Below the pieces are notes generated by a model. It saw nothing but the letters and a program-made list of their open reading frames with translations, was not told the origin of the DNA and searched no databases. This document shows, one piece after another, positions 49,239 through 58,999 of a DNA stretch of 64,000 bases; positions within the stretch are counted from its first letter, which is position 1, and each line of letters begins with the position of its first letter. The position numbers and the translations under genes are program-made. Source of the stretch: Sialis fuliginosa (lineage: Eukaryota > Arthropoda > Insecta > Megaloptera > Sialidae); NCBI GenBank assembly GCA_961205875.1, contig OY540821.1, forward strand, positions 11,656,001 to 11,720,000. The letters are read 5' to 3'.

Positions 49239-49289
49239 CTCGCACGATGCGGGTTACAGTGGCGGGGCATGCGGGGTTTTCGGTATTTA
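49239..49289 (-). CDS. candidate internal exon, unrecognised protein
   Basis: A minus-strand island ending in GCGAG|GTGAAC, a good donor, in phase 1. With the acceptor at ...cacgaag it is 51 bp; an upstream acceptor (tttcaaag) would extend it to 49320 and start in phase 0. The peptide reads NTENPACPATVTRIVR and contains one cysteine. The last G plus the AA at the start of the 43.2-kb candidate forms a Glu codon, so splicing to that exon is in phase. Read through without splicing, the frame stops at 49174. On the plus strand the segment also contains CAGTGGCGGGGCATGC, resembling the termini of elements elsewhere in the window, so a transposon origin remains possible. Confidence 0.28.
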
Positions 49290-49935
49290 CTTCGTGTATA
49301 TGTGTATTTATTTGTTTTAACTTTGAAATTGATTTTTTGACTAAAGTAAATAAAGTTGATTTTCGAAAAGAAAATGTTTTTTTATCTGAAATCATCAATT
49401 CAAGATGAAAACTTTATGTCTATTTTGTCTTCTAATCAAGAAGATAAAATATAACGCGGAGCTACCCGGAATTTTTCACCAGCATCTACTTCAGTCCGCG
49501 GAATATAATATTTCAACAATTCTATGAAAATAAAAATATCATTTTTTATTTATTGATCTACAACTATTAGTTCCGAAGATAATATAAGCTTTCAAAAGGA
49601 GACATATTTCGTTGTATTCGTGCTTCCGAAATTATCTTCTAGTACCGCAGTTTTACGTCCAAACATTTTTTGAAATCAAACTGACTGTAATATCTAAACG
49701 CAAAAGTAGCAAAAAGTGCTTTGTTCCCACAAAAAAGTAACAAAATATGACACAATTATAAAACTGAAAAGAAGAACTAAACTATACAAGCTTACCTATA
49801 ACGCAGAAGAAAGAAAAATTGATAATTTATAAACAATTTATTTTTCATTTTAGCAAAAATTGCACGTTACACTCCTAAAATGTTCTGACATTTTTTTCAT
49901 ATATGCAACATTCTACTGGTTTATTAAAATATTAG

Positions 49936-50223
49936 AAAGGGGTACCTCAAGGCTCCCTACTGGGTCCCTTACTCTTTCTTTTGTATATGAACGATCTTAC
50001 AAACGTGTTAAAAAATAATAATTTATGTATTTTTGCCGACGACACATCTGTCGTATATGAGGCGATGACTAAAGAAGAATTATTTGATATCTTCAACGAA
50101 AGCTTTATCAGCAACTGTCTTAAGATCAATAAAACCCAAATTATCAAATTTGGAGATTTTGATGAAAACTTCAATAGTATTCATTTTTTATGTATTTACA
50201 TCTTCTATGTCTTAACGACTTAA
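49936..50223 (+). pseudogene. broken non-LTR retrotransposon reverse transcriptase
   Basis: This fragment encodes the central palm motifs of a LINE reverse transcriptase (enzyme that copies RNA into DNA during retrotransposition). The frame opens directly after a TAG at 49933 and reads KGVPQGSLLGPLLFLLYMND, then FADDTS about 20 residues later, which holds the catalytic Asp-Asp pair. A later KTQIIKF resembles the LN..KTQ..F motif that follows. Only about 95 codons survive; an intact enzyme is many times longer. After KTQIIKFGDF the sequence passes straight into a 3'-tail-like stretch ending in AATAAAG and (ATT)n. The 5' end, fingers, thumb and any endonuclease are absent. The motif spacing fits Jockey/CR1-type elements, but the exact clade is not certain. 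Confidence 0.88.
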
Positions 50224-50250
50224 AGAATAAAGATTATTATTATTATTAAC
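50221..50250 (+). repeat. LINE 3' tail with AATAAAG and (ATT)n
   Basis: The reverse transcriptase fragment runs into taaagaataaagattattattatt, a polyadenylation-like AATAAAG followed by an ATT microsatellite. Tails of this type terminate many insect non-LTR elements. It marks the right end of the LINE insertion. Confidence 0.7.
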
Positions 50251-52221
50251 TACTATAACCGAGAAATTCGACATAGAACAATTGACTCCAGTTTCCCGTA
50301 GTATATACAGTGAATTTCAGTCACCTCAATTTAGCTTACACAGTGCACGTCACTGTGCAAATGCCGATTAATTGATTGTTCCATTATCGGGCGAACGGAA
50401 GCCGATAAATTATATGTGCCTCATTGCTAAAGCGGGTCATTCGCTTTTTGCTAGAAGATTTAGAACCCGGTATCATTCTTGAAGCGATTACCTACTCCCC
50501 TTTTTTTCCACCCCTACAAACGTACAAATACAAAAAACCCATAACATATGTATTTTTGAAATATGAAGTCAGCTTTGCGAAATCATTTCTCCATTCCAAC
50601 GACACGGAACGCACATGTGTATATAAAGAATCACCCATCCCTTTTTACAAATAGATAGAATATTTTACAGATATAAAGTTCGTGATGTCAACATATATGA
50701 AGTGTTATAACACGTAGATATTTGAAGAAATTGAGTAGGACCTATATACAATATTTATTTAAAATTGGAACTACAGCTATAACGGAAGAGTTTTGACAGC
50801 CCAAATTTATTTCCGAATTATTTTATGTCGATTTAATACAGCAAGATAATGAAATAAAATATAAGCACTTTGAAATGTATTTAATTAACAAAATACCAAC
50901 AGTAGAAAATGAATTCTCCACCAAACAAATATATATAAAAACAAGTACATACAAAAGCAAGTTAATAAAGTACAGTCCTTTTGTACATACACTAATCCTC
51001 ATTCTCTTAAATCACAGAAGGACATATAAAACAGCGACTTTTCCAACTGATGTATTCCACGAAATGCATTCTGGGTAGTGCAATAACGACGTTCCGATAC
51101 AAAGAACTATCGCTTAGAGTAAAAATCATTCGGTCGTGTAGAGGATCAAAGGTGGATATACGACCAAAGCGCCGATATTAAAATGGACAGAGAAGAGATA
51201 GTGTGGCCACAGCAAAGCTACTAGCTTCAATATTGTTCTCGATCTACGTTAGTACTGATGGTGAAAAGAAATGGCTGTTGTTAATGATTTTATCGGTAAA
51301 TTAAGTCACTAAGGATAAAAATAATAACATGTGATTAAACATTTTTTGTTTGTTTTATGTTCGACATTTGTTTTTTTTCAATAAACAAATAAATAATTTT
51401 TAAAACAATATTGCAAGTATTTACATTTACTTAGTGATGTTAACCCTAGACGGCTAATGTTATTTTTTGTTTTATCTTTCTATTTAGTTGATTGATCGTG
51501 TCAACTCAGTCAGTTAGTTGAGGTTAATTTTGTATAGGATGTATGAAGATTTAAATATTAGTGTATATTTAATATAACCTTTTTTTTAATTGAAGTTTTG
51601 GCGTTAGGGTGAGTCCCGTACAACCACGACTGTGATTATAACCTTTGTTTTAAATATTATTAATTATTACTTCTTTGAATGCTAAATAACATGAATTTTA
51701 ACATAGAAATGAATATGTGTATACACTTATATTTGTAAGTAATATCTTTATAAGAACTATTGAGATAAAAGTTTTGAAAGTAAATAATGATGTAACACTT
51801 ATACAATATAATACTAACTTTTTTTTTGTTTCTCTATAACTTTTCTGAAAATGTATTTTCCTTTTCATTTAGTAAAGAAAACAAAGACTTAGTCATGAAA
51901 TTAATTATAAGGAAAATAATAAGATAAACTGGAGTTTTAGTAAAAGTACTATTATAATTTTGTTAATTAATTGTTTAAGAAAATATTTTCAACCTGTTCA
52001 GCAGAAGTATGTGTATCCAAAAACCCTGTAAAATTCTAACCTTCGAAATAGAACCTTCTATAAAACAATATCACATACCACCCTTTTTTATGAGAATACA
52101 TCCACAAAATTTATGCACCTCTACGGGTGTGTATATTTAAATCATTTTTTTAATAAAGTTCAACGCGCTGTGTGCATAATAAAACACTTCTTCCCTCAAT
52201 ATATCAGTTATAATTTCTGAC

Positions 52222-52311
52222 CGGAAACAGTAACGGAGCTTTAGTTGCTGTTTCCTTTGGCCAAGCGTCTTTGTTAACAACCTTCAACGTTAATGTTGCG
52301 TTTAAAATTAT
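52222..52311 (-). CDS. candidate internal exon, unrecognised protein
   Basis: A 90-bp minus-strand island in phase 0 at both ends (30 codons). The acceptor is ...caacggaag and the donor TTTCCG|GTCAGA. The peptide includes NATLTLKVVNKDAWPKETAT followed by KAPLLFP, with one N-glycosylation-type NAT. Unspliced, the frame would stop 6 codons later. It would precede the 49.3-kb candidate, and the phases agree if that exon uses its upstream acceptor. No family is recognised and the acceptor is weak. Confidence 0.27.
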
Positions 52312-52557
52312 CTTCCGTTGTCTACCCCAAAAATGTTAGTTAGCACACTTAAGTGTGCCATTACAACACTTATGCTCTATCATATTATCTTATTAGTAAA
52401 AATATATTCAAGTGTTTGTACGTACTTGTTAATTTATCATATTTATTAAATACTGACAAGTCCCCGCGGTTTCGATTGCGTTTTTATTTTCAAAATCAAT
52501 CTTTTCAAGGTCGGATACGATCTCTAACAGCGGCACGAGCAAAAAGGAACCAATAAA

Positions 52558-52705
52558 AAGCTATAATTTAAAAAACAAATAATATTTGTGGACTTTGGTA
52601 ATTAAATTGATTTAATAAAGGGGTAGTTGTTTTGTTTTGTCCAAAAAACAAAAACAAAAACAATAGACCATGCTCTTAAAGCGTTCAAGATTGGTGCCAG
52701 TACCT
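52558..52705 (+). mobile_element. Family A right-end fragment
   Basis: The segment from GCTATAATTTAAAAAACAAA to GATTGGTGCCAGTACCT corresponds to the last ~150 bp of the reference copy. The left portion is missing. Confidence 0.8.
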
Positions 52706-53869
52706 GATGTATGTATAAATAAATTAAATATTAGAAGGGAAACTTACAAATATCCCAGTGTCTGCCAAACGTGTCTACCTTTACGATATATAAATCTTTA
52801 TTTTAGTAGTATGAACAAAAATACATGAATTCTTATTATAATAAAATAATATATTTAATATAACCTTTATTTTTAAATCTTTCGCGGTCTACAACTGTGC
52901 TGCTGCACACAGTTTGGCTGTCATTGTAATATCCGATGACATAGGAATACATTTAATAAGTAGCTTAGATAAATAATAAAACAATTTTGTAGTCGAGTGA
53001 CTTTTGTTAAAACAATTTTCATTTGTTTATTACAAAAATAAAACGAAATGACAGGAAATCTCTGTACGCATTAAGGAGCACGAAATAAACTCACAAACAT
53101 TAAAAATACTTCAGCGTAATAATAAAACAGGAAAACTCATTATCTGGGCTTAACCAAAGACGTCGAATTAAAATCAAAACGCAAATGAAAAAACAGTATG
53201 CTCTGCCAAAAATGTTTCCCCCAAGTACTATAAAACACTGCAACCGCCATTAGGTGTTCGTGCTGGCACATACAGAATTAACATTTAAACAGTGGCGCTC
53301 CCGGAGGAATCGCGCAGGGGTATACAATTGGTTTAGACGATATTGCATTTATTGAGGGAGATATTAGACTGTTGCTTTACTTCTGATAATTTCACGGTGC
53401 AATTTGAATGTACTGTTTTTTTAATTCTTATAAAAAAATTCAGTATTAGGTTATCACTCGTTTTTTTTAAACTATAATACATAGCTTATATAGATATAAT
53501 AAAATATACATCCCTCAACCCTTTAATACAGTAGTATAAAAAAGGGTTCTTAAGGATTATATATAAGTGACCTAATTAATTCATGTGCTGTAATTCAAAA
53601 ACGGCAAATTTGAAATTATATATTTAAGATTAATTTAACCCTAGATCACAAAACATTAGTCTCACAGACACAAGTATTATTGGATGTAGAATTTTTTTTC
53701 GTTCACGATAACTACTGTAAAAATGCACCGATCTGAATTATTTTTGGGGAAAATGTTTGTCTCAGTGAGTACTCCAGACCTATTGATTTTAGTGCTAATC
53801 GGAATAGGGATTTTAGAAATATTTGAAATTTTGTAGCTATTATCGTCTAAAAAGCGATCGTTGCGAGTA

Positions 53870-54060
53870 TTATCTCACTAATTTTGATAAGACTTGGTAC
53901 ATTTGTAGTTCAATTGAACCTAAAGAAAATTTATTTCTTGTATGTATGGTGAGTTTTATTTCTGACAAATCCCATTAACATTTTTTTCCATCAAAATTCA
54001 AAATTTAGTAACTACGTTAAAAAAATTCATTTGATCCATTATGTTGTAGAGAATATTATT
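53870..54060 (+). repeat. dispersed repeat D, deletion variant
   Basis: GCGAGTATTATCTCACTAAT, GACTTGGTACATTTGTAGTT and GGTGAGTTTTATTTCTGACA match the two ends of the 55.98-56.31 kb copy, but the ~230-bp middle (present at 25.6 kb) is missing. Confidence 0.78.
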
Positions 54061-54639
54061 ATGTATAATTTATGTGTATTCTTATCTTTTAGTAGTTTGT
54101 CAGTAATATGTTTAAATAAAATAAATTTCACGTGCACTGTTCAACGTCAGTATTACGTATAAGAAATCCCTTGCCTCCCTTGGTAGATATTTTTTAAAGT
54201 AATAATTGAAATAATTTCCAACAGTTTCGAAAACACTGGTGTAAATTGTAAGAGAGTTTATGACCTTAGAACGCATTCACACCTCGGCCCTGTAAAACCT
54301 GTAACTCGATTTACAGTTCACTTTAACCCATCAGTCCTTTCCTTATGTACCCACTACGTTGGTTGCATTTCGATCAAACAGTTCTACAATTCCCAAGTGA
54401 TTTTTGTTGGGAGGGGGGGTATCTCGGCCTGTGATATTTGCCGTTGAACTTTTGTTTGACTCTTCTGCTTTTCATCATTTCTTGTCTTGATCATGTCGTT
54501 TTATTATGCTTAAAAGCAGGTTGATTAAATTAAATTTTGAAAATAATATAATGTAGTATATTGTTAAGGATTTATTAAACAAAATTTCTAAACTTTAATT
54601 TTAAATTTTAAGTTAAAAGACGTATTAATAGATACAACA

Positions 54640-54885
54640 TACAGGATGATTTACAACGAAATATGAACATGTGCCCGGAATTTCTTCGCAGAGAGTTAAA
54701 GTCTCACAAAATTAGTTTTTATTTAATATTTTGAAAAACAATTGTGGTACAGTTTGGAATTTGAAATTGGGTTATATTAAAAAATGTTATTGATTTTTAG
54801 TATCAACCAAGACCACGGGTGTATGTATGGGCCAATGAGCCCGTCGATTTTTATCTAGTATTTTTTAATTCTTTAATTTTTCTGA
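54640..54885 (+). repeat. dispersed repeat F, copy 2
   Basis: TATGAACATGTGCCCGGAAT, AATTGTGGTACAGTTTGGAA and GGGCCAATGAGCCCGTCGAT match copy 1. The left flank reads TACAGGATG. Confidence 0.75.
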
Positions 54886-55224
54886 ATTAGGTACTAGGTA
54901 CATATATAAGATTATATGACTCAAAATACACAAAAATATACATTGCTTATTTGTCAAAGAATTAATTATTTACGAGAAATATCGATCAAGAAAAAAGTAC
55001 TACAGAATTTTCCTTTGTACAGATGCATCAAATTACATGAAATAAGCTTATATTTTTGTTCTTTGATCAACAATAAGAAAAAAAGCTCATGTAAATATGA
55101 CAATAAACAAGGGTTGGTCATAGCTTATATCAGAAGAGAGATAAACAAAACAAAAGGTTTTATATGATACTTTTTCCGATCTGTAATCAATATAAAAATA
55201 ATTGCGAAAACATAACAATAAAGG

Positions 55225-55656
55225 ACTGATAATTTTGGGGCTATTCATACAAATATTTATAAAAAATTAAATATATAAAATACATAAAGAACCTATCACA
55301 CGAGTAACATACGGCAGTTATTGATAGGACAGAAAGCCATTAGTGCAAAGACAGATTTTGGGGGGTGTTCATATAAATATTAATAAAAATAAAATATGCA
55401 CAATAATAAAGAACCGATCACACGAACCACATACGGCTGTTATTAATAGGGCAGAAATACAGATTTTGGGGGCTATTCATATAAATATTTATAAAAATAA
55501 AGAACCGATCACACGAACCACATACGGCTGTTATTAATAGGGCAGAAAGACAGATTTTGGGGGCTGTACATATAAATATTTATAAAAATAAAATATGCAC
55601 AATAATAAAGAACCGATCACACGAGCCACATATGGCTATTTTTGATAGGGCATATG
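55225..55656 (+). repeat. minisatellite, 4 units of ~91-126 bp
   Basis: Units begin at about 55225, 55351, 55459 and 55550 and share ACAGATTTTGGGGG, CATATAAATATTTATAAAAA and GAACCGATCACACGA plus CCACATACGGCTGTTATT. Unit 3 lacks a 17-bp block (AAAATATGCACAATAAT region), and unit 1 has an extra ~17 bp before the next unit and is the most diverged. The short coding-like frame over it is repetitive. Confidence 0.92.
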
Positions 55657-55696
55657 AGGTCATACTGTGAAAAGACGAATAAATCTATGACATCGA

Positions 55697-55858
55697 TTAA
55701 TTATTTGCGTTTGTTGGCGACGTTGTTAAGTCAACACGTTCTGTGCCGTTTAATTGTTTAACGCTTGTAGTATTTGTTGGAGTGAACCGCTTATTAGTGG
55801 TCGTATTGTGTATCACAGTGTCGCCAGCTTCCCTGTCGAGATTATGGTATCGATGATT
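55697..55858 (-). other. Thr/Asn-rich open frame, unassigned
   Basis: A minus-strand frame of 53 codons without stop, rich in Thr and Asn (for example RFTPTNTTSVKQLNGTERVD), lies just beyond the minisatellite. It has no ATG and no strong splice borders; one possible acceptor is ctcgacag. It could be an exon of an extracellular protein or chance in a less AT-rich island. Confidence 0.15.
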
Positions 55859-55984
55859 TTATACGTAATAACTTCAGTAATGTAAATTTTCGGTCTTATA
55901 CTAATATATCTGGGAAATAAACATCGGTATGGAGAACCATATATGACTTCCATATTCTTATATATCTTTTTAAATTACTTTTAT

Positions 55985-56312
55985 TATATGAAAAATTTCA
56001 ATGGGTTTTGTCAGAAATAAAACTCACCTTTGTATTATAAATAATAGTTTTCTAATGTTCTGTTCAAAATCATAATACACATTCGTAGAATAACTAATTT
56101 GGCAATTTGAATTTAGTTGCATTTGTTTCCAAGGCAACATGAATTAAAAACGTATTAATTAGTATTTGAAATTCAAATTTTGAAAGTGGCTTTCACCCCT
56201 TCAATAACTGTTTAGGCACGTACAAATAAATATAATATAAATTCAATTGAACTACAAATGTACCAAATCTTATCAAAATTAGTGAGATAATACTCGCAAT
56301 GTTTTTGTATTA
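55985..56312 (-). repeat. dispersed repeat D, longest copy
   Basis: In reverse orientation it links the segments seen separately at 53.9 and 25.6 kb: TTGTCAGAAATAAAACTCAC, TTCCAAGGCAACATGAATTA, CACCCCTTCAATAACTG and ATTAGTGAGATAATACTCGC. Confidence 0.8.
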
Positions 56313-56314
56313 AA

Positions 56315-56465
56315 AAAAAAATCGAATTAATATTTTCTAATAAAATTGTATAAACTGAATATTTAATCGATACTGATTACATTTCACCGATAATTAATTA
56401 ACTAGCTTTGGTGAATTTAGCACGAGGAAGCACTGTACATTCACTTGGAAAATGTTTTTTTGTAT
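56315..56465 (+). repeat. dispersed repeat E, copy 2
   Basis: TATTTTCTAATAAAATTGTA, ATAATTAATTAACTAGCTTT and GAATTTAGCACGAGGAAGCA match copy 1. It abuts repeat D, so D and E may be parts of one larger element. Confidence 0.65.
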
Positions 56466-57102
56466 ATCAATGTTTTTAATTAATCGGAAACACGATATTC
56501 AATTGAATTGAAATAATTTGCATTTCCATTTTGCAGACACAAAAACAATTGCAATATTAACATCAACCTAATTATTATTAATGTATTCAATTCAAACAGG
56601 TACCTATATAAAATTGTAATGAATTTAAATCATAAAATAATATCATTTATTAATAACTATGTATCCGAATACTTGAATGTTAAATAAATAGTAAGTACAT
56701 AATTTATTATAGAGAAATTGTCTGCCGTTGTGAATATGAAATATTTGTGATATAAAGGTGTTTTAAAAATAAGTGAAGATAATAAGCAAATATATTTATG
56801 TAAAAAGTCTCTTTGACATTTACTATAGGGAGCTGGGACATAAGAGTTCCTTTAGCTTTGATATTTTATGCAAGGAGAAAACTTTCAAAAATATAAAGAT
56901 ATTTTAAAATACATGTTTGGATTATAAAACAGTATTTTTATGAATGCGAAACAAAAAAGTATGGGATTATATCATATATAAAAAAAGGTTTTTAGAAAAT
57001 CTTTGAAGAATAGGTATATAGTGTTTTTATTATTTTAGTAAATATTTATTATTTATACTTGGAAATTATTACTGAATAATTATTATCAAAGGTTTATACT
57101 TA

Positions 57103-57275
57103 ATATTATAAATACGAAAGTAACTGTGTTTGTTACCATTTTACGGCTAATCTGCTGAACCGATATTAATGAAATTTAACAGGGAGATAGCTTGCATCCT
57201 GAGGTAGAACAAAAGCTACTTTGTATCCCGAAAACTTATTAGATAAAAAAAAATCCATGCGGACGAAGTATGTAT
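57103..57275 (+). repeat. LINE/SINE 3'-tail type repeat, copy 4
   Basis: TATTATAAATACGAAAGTAA, TGCTGAACCGATATTAATGA, GCATCCTGAGGTAGAACAAA and ATGCGGACGAAGTATGT place it in the same family as the copies at 0.3 and 44.8 kb. Confidence 0.78.
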
Positions 57276-57744
57276 AAATTGAATATAATATATCGAACAA
57301 ACCAATTTGCTAAAAAACACTACCAAATTTTCAATTTATCTGACAATGAGTTATGAATTAAATACTATTATTGTTATGAAATACATTAGAAACAGTTAAT
57401 TTTTCAATACGTGGTATTTTCCTATAAACATACATTAATTGACAATTAATAATAAATAACAATTTGCTGACATTAGTTTTTATTGAAAGCTGTTATTATT
57501 ATTTAACAACAAATACCTACACAATTAATTTTTAATCTGTTGAATCAAAATCAATTGTATTTTATAAATCTATAGGCACTGTCTGCATAATAATACATAT
57601 TGTTTAAAAGATTTAGAAAATATGTCTATCGTTTGTTTCTTCAAATTTTACACGAAAACTTAAGACCTCAAAAATAATTAATTAAGACTTTTAAGACAAA
57701 AAAAAATAAAAGGTAGCTATCATATTGTTATGTAACTTAACCAA

Positions 57745-57830
57745 CGTGTTGGATATGACCCCACTAATGGCTATTTTTTAATTAAATGTACTGAATTAGA
57801 AATATGTGTTGATATTTGATTACTACGGAA
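57745..57830 (+). mobile_element. Family A left-end fragment without terminus
   Basis: ATGGCTATTTTTTAATTAAA followed by TGTACTGAATTAGAAATATG and TTGATATTTGATTACTAC match the left part of Family A. The terminal repeat and everything downstream are lost. Confidence 0.75.
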
Positions 57831-58634
57831 AAATATTTTTTTGTTATTTGATAAATAATACATACAATTCGATAAAGTTAAATTTAAAACTATTCAAAAC
57901 TTAAGAAGGAACGCATAAAAGCCGCAATGCGGCCCGTGGGCCCCAGAATGGACATTCGGTTAGTTTGAATTCACATAAAATCGAAGCTAAGCACTAAATG
58001 ATACTCTCCAGTCTTAATGACCATCTATTTTACAGCATCCAGTCGGATGTACAAACAAACACACTAGTTGAGTAGTCAGAGTGTTAAAGAATCAATTGGA
58101 GCATGTCCTTTCAGCAGCTGACACTGGAGATTGCTTTTCAATGGAGTTGCTTGTTTTAATGATCGTAGTAGGTACCTTCTGCACTTAGAGTCCGGTCAAT
58201 TAGAGCTATTGTTATTTGAAATGAGATGTATGTGTGTGTGAGAGAGATAGAGTGTGTGACAGTGTTAGTGTTTTGTGTGTGGAAATTTTATGGGATGGAG
58301 TAAGAAAATTACTTTAAAAATAAGTAGTTTAATGCTGTAATGCTGTAAAGCTGCATTCCAGTACGGTGTAAAAATGGCTGATGGGCGAAGGAAAATATAA
58401 AGAAAAAAATGAAAAGGCTGTTCTTGATCGGGAATGGTAACAGATTCAAAATATCATACAAAAACGAAAAGGTCCAAAAGTCGATTAAGGGCCTGAATTT
58501 AAAGTGCCGCGATATTAGTTATTTGATTATTTTTATTTAATAAACGACGTATATGCTATATACATTGTAAATTTTTATGAGGATTCAAAAATATCATTGG
58601 TAGATTTTTATTTTAACCCTTATACATGAATTCT

Positions 58635-58864
58635 GTTATGATATATGTTCTTTGCCCAGGTTTTAGTATATATTTTGTTATGTTAGATAACATAAGGAAT
58701 AAACAGTGACGATAATAGTTAATCAAGTCTTTTGCAATACGCTGCCTAAACCGTTCAATATTGAACAATATAATGTAGTAAATATTTATGTAGAGTAAAA
58801 AGATCTAAAATAAACTGCGCGATACTATATATCTAAACGAGCGAAGCCGCGAGCACAGCTAGAA
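58635..58864 (-). repeat. retroposon-like repeat G, copy 3
   Basis: A reverse-oriented copy: AACGAGCGAAGCCGCGAGC at 58838 is the head, and CTGCCTAAACCGTTCAATAT and TTTTGTTATGTTAGATAACA match the body of copies 1 and 2. The acagacag tail is absent. Confidence 0.78.
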
Positions 58865-58999
58865 CTGTATAAAACAGCGTTTTTTGCGATTTTATTGGAA
58901 TATGTTTTGTAATCAATCAACCAAATGTTAATTGCTTAGCAATAAAAAGAAATGTAACTTAATCACAAATGTATTTTTTTTTCAAAAAACATCGAGTTC

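Noticed and set aside
50340-51300. GC-richer patches at 50.35-50.48 and 51.08-51.27 kb
   Set aside because: Frames of 30-40 codons are open on both strands, which fits composition rather than a gene.
57925-57955. GCAATGCGGCCCGTGGGCC string
   Set aside because: It resembles internal sequence of some hAT elements, but there is one copy, no termini and no frame, so I could not support a feature.
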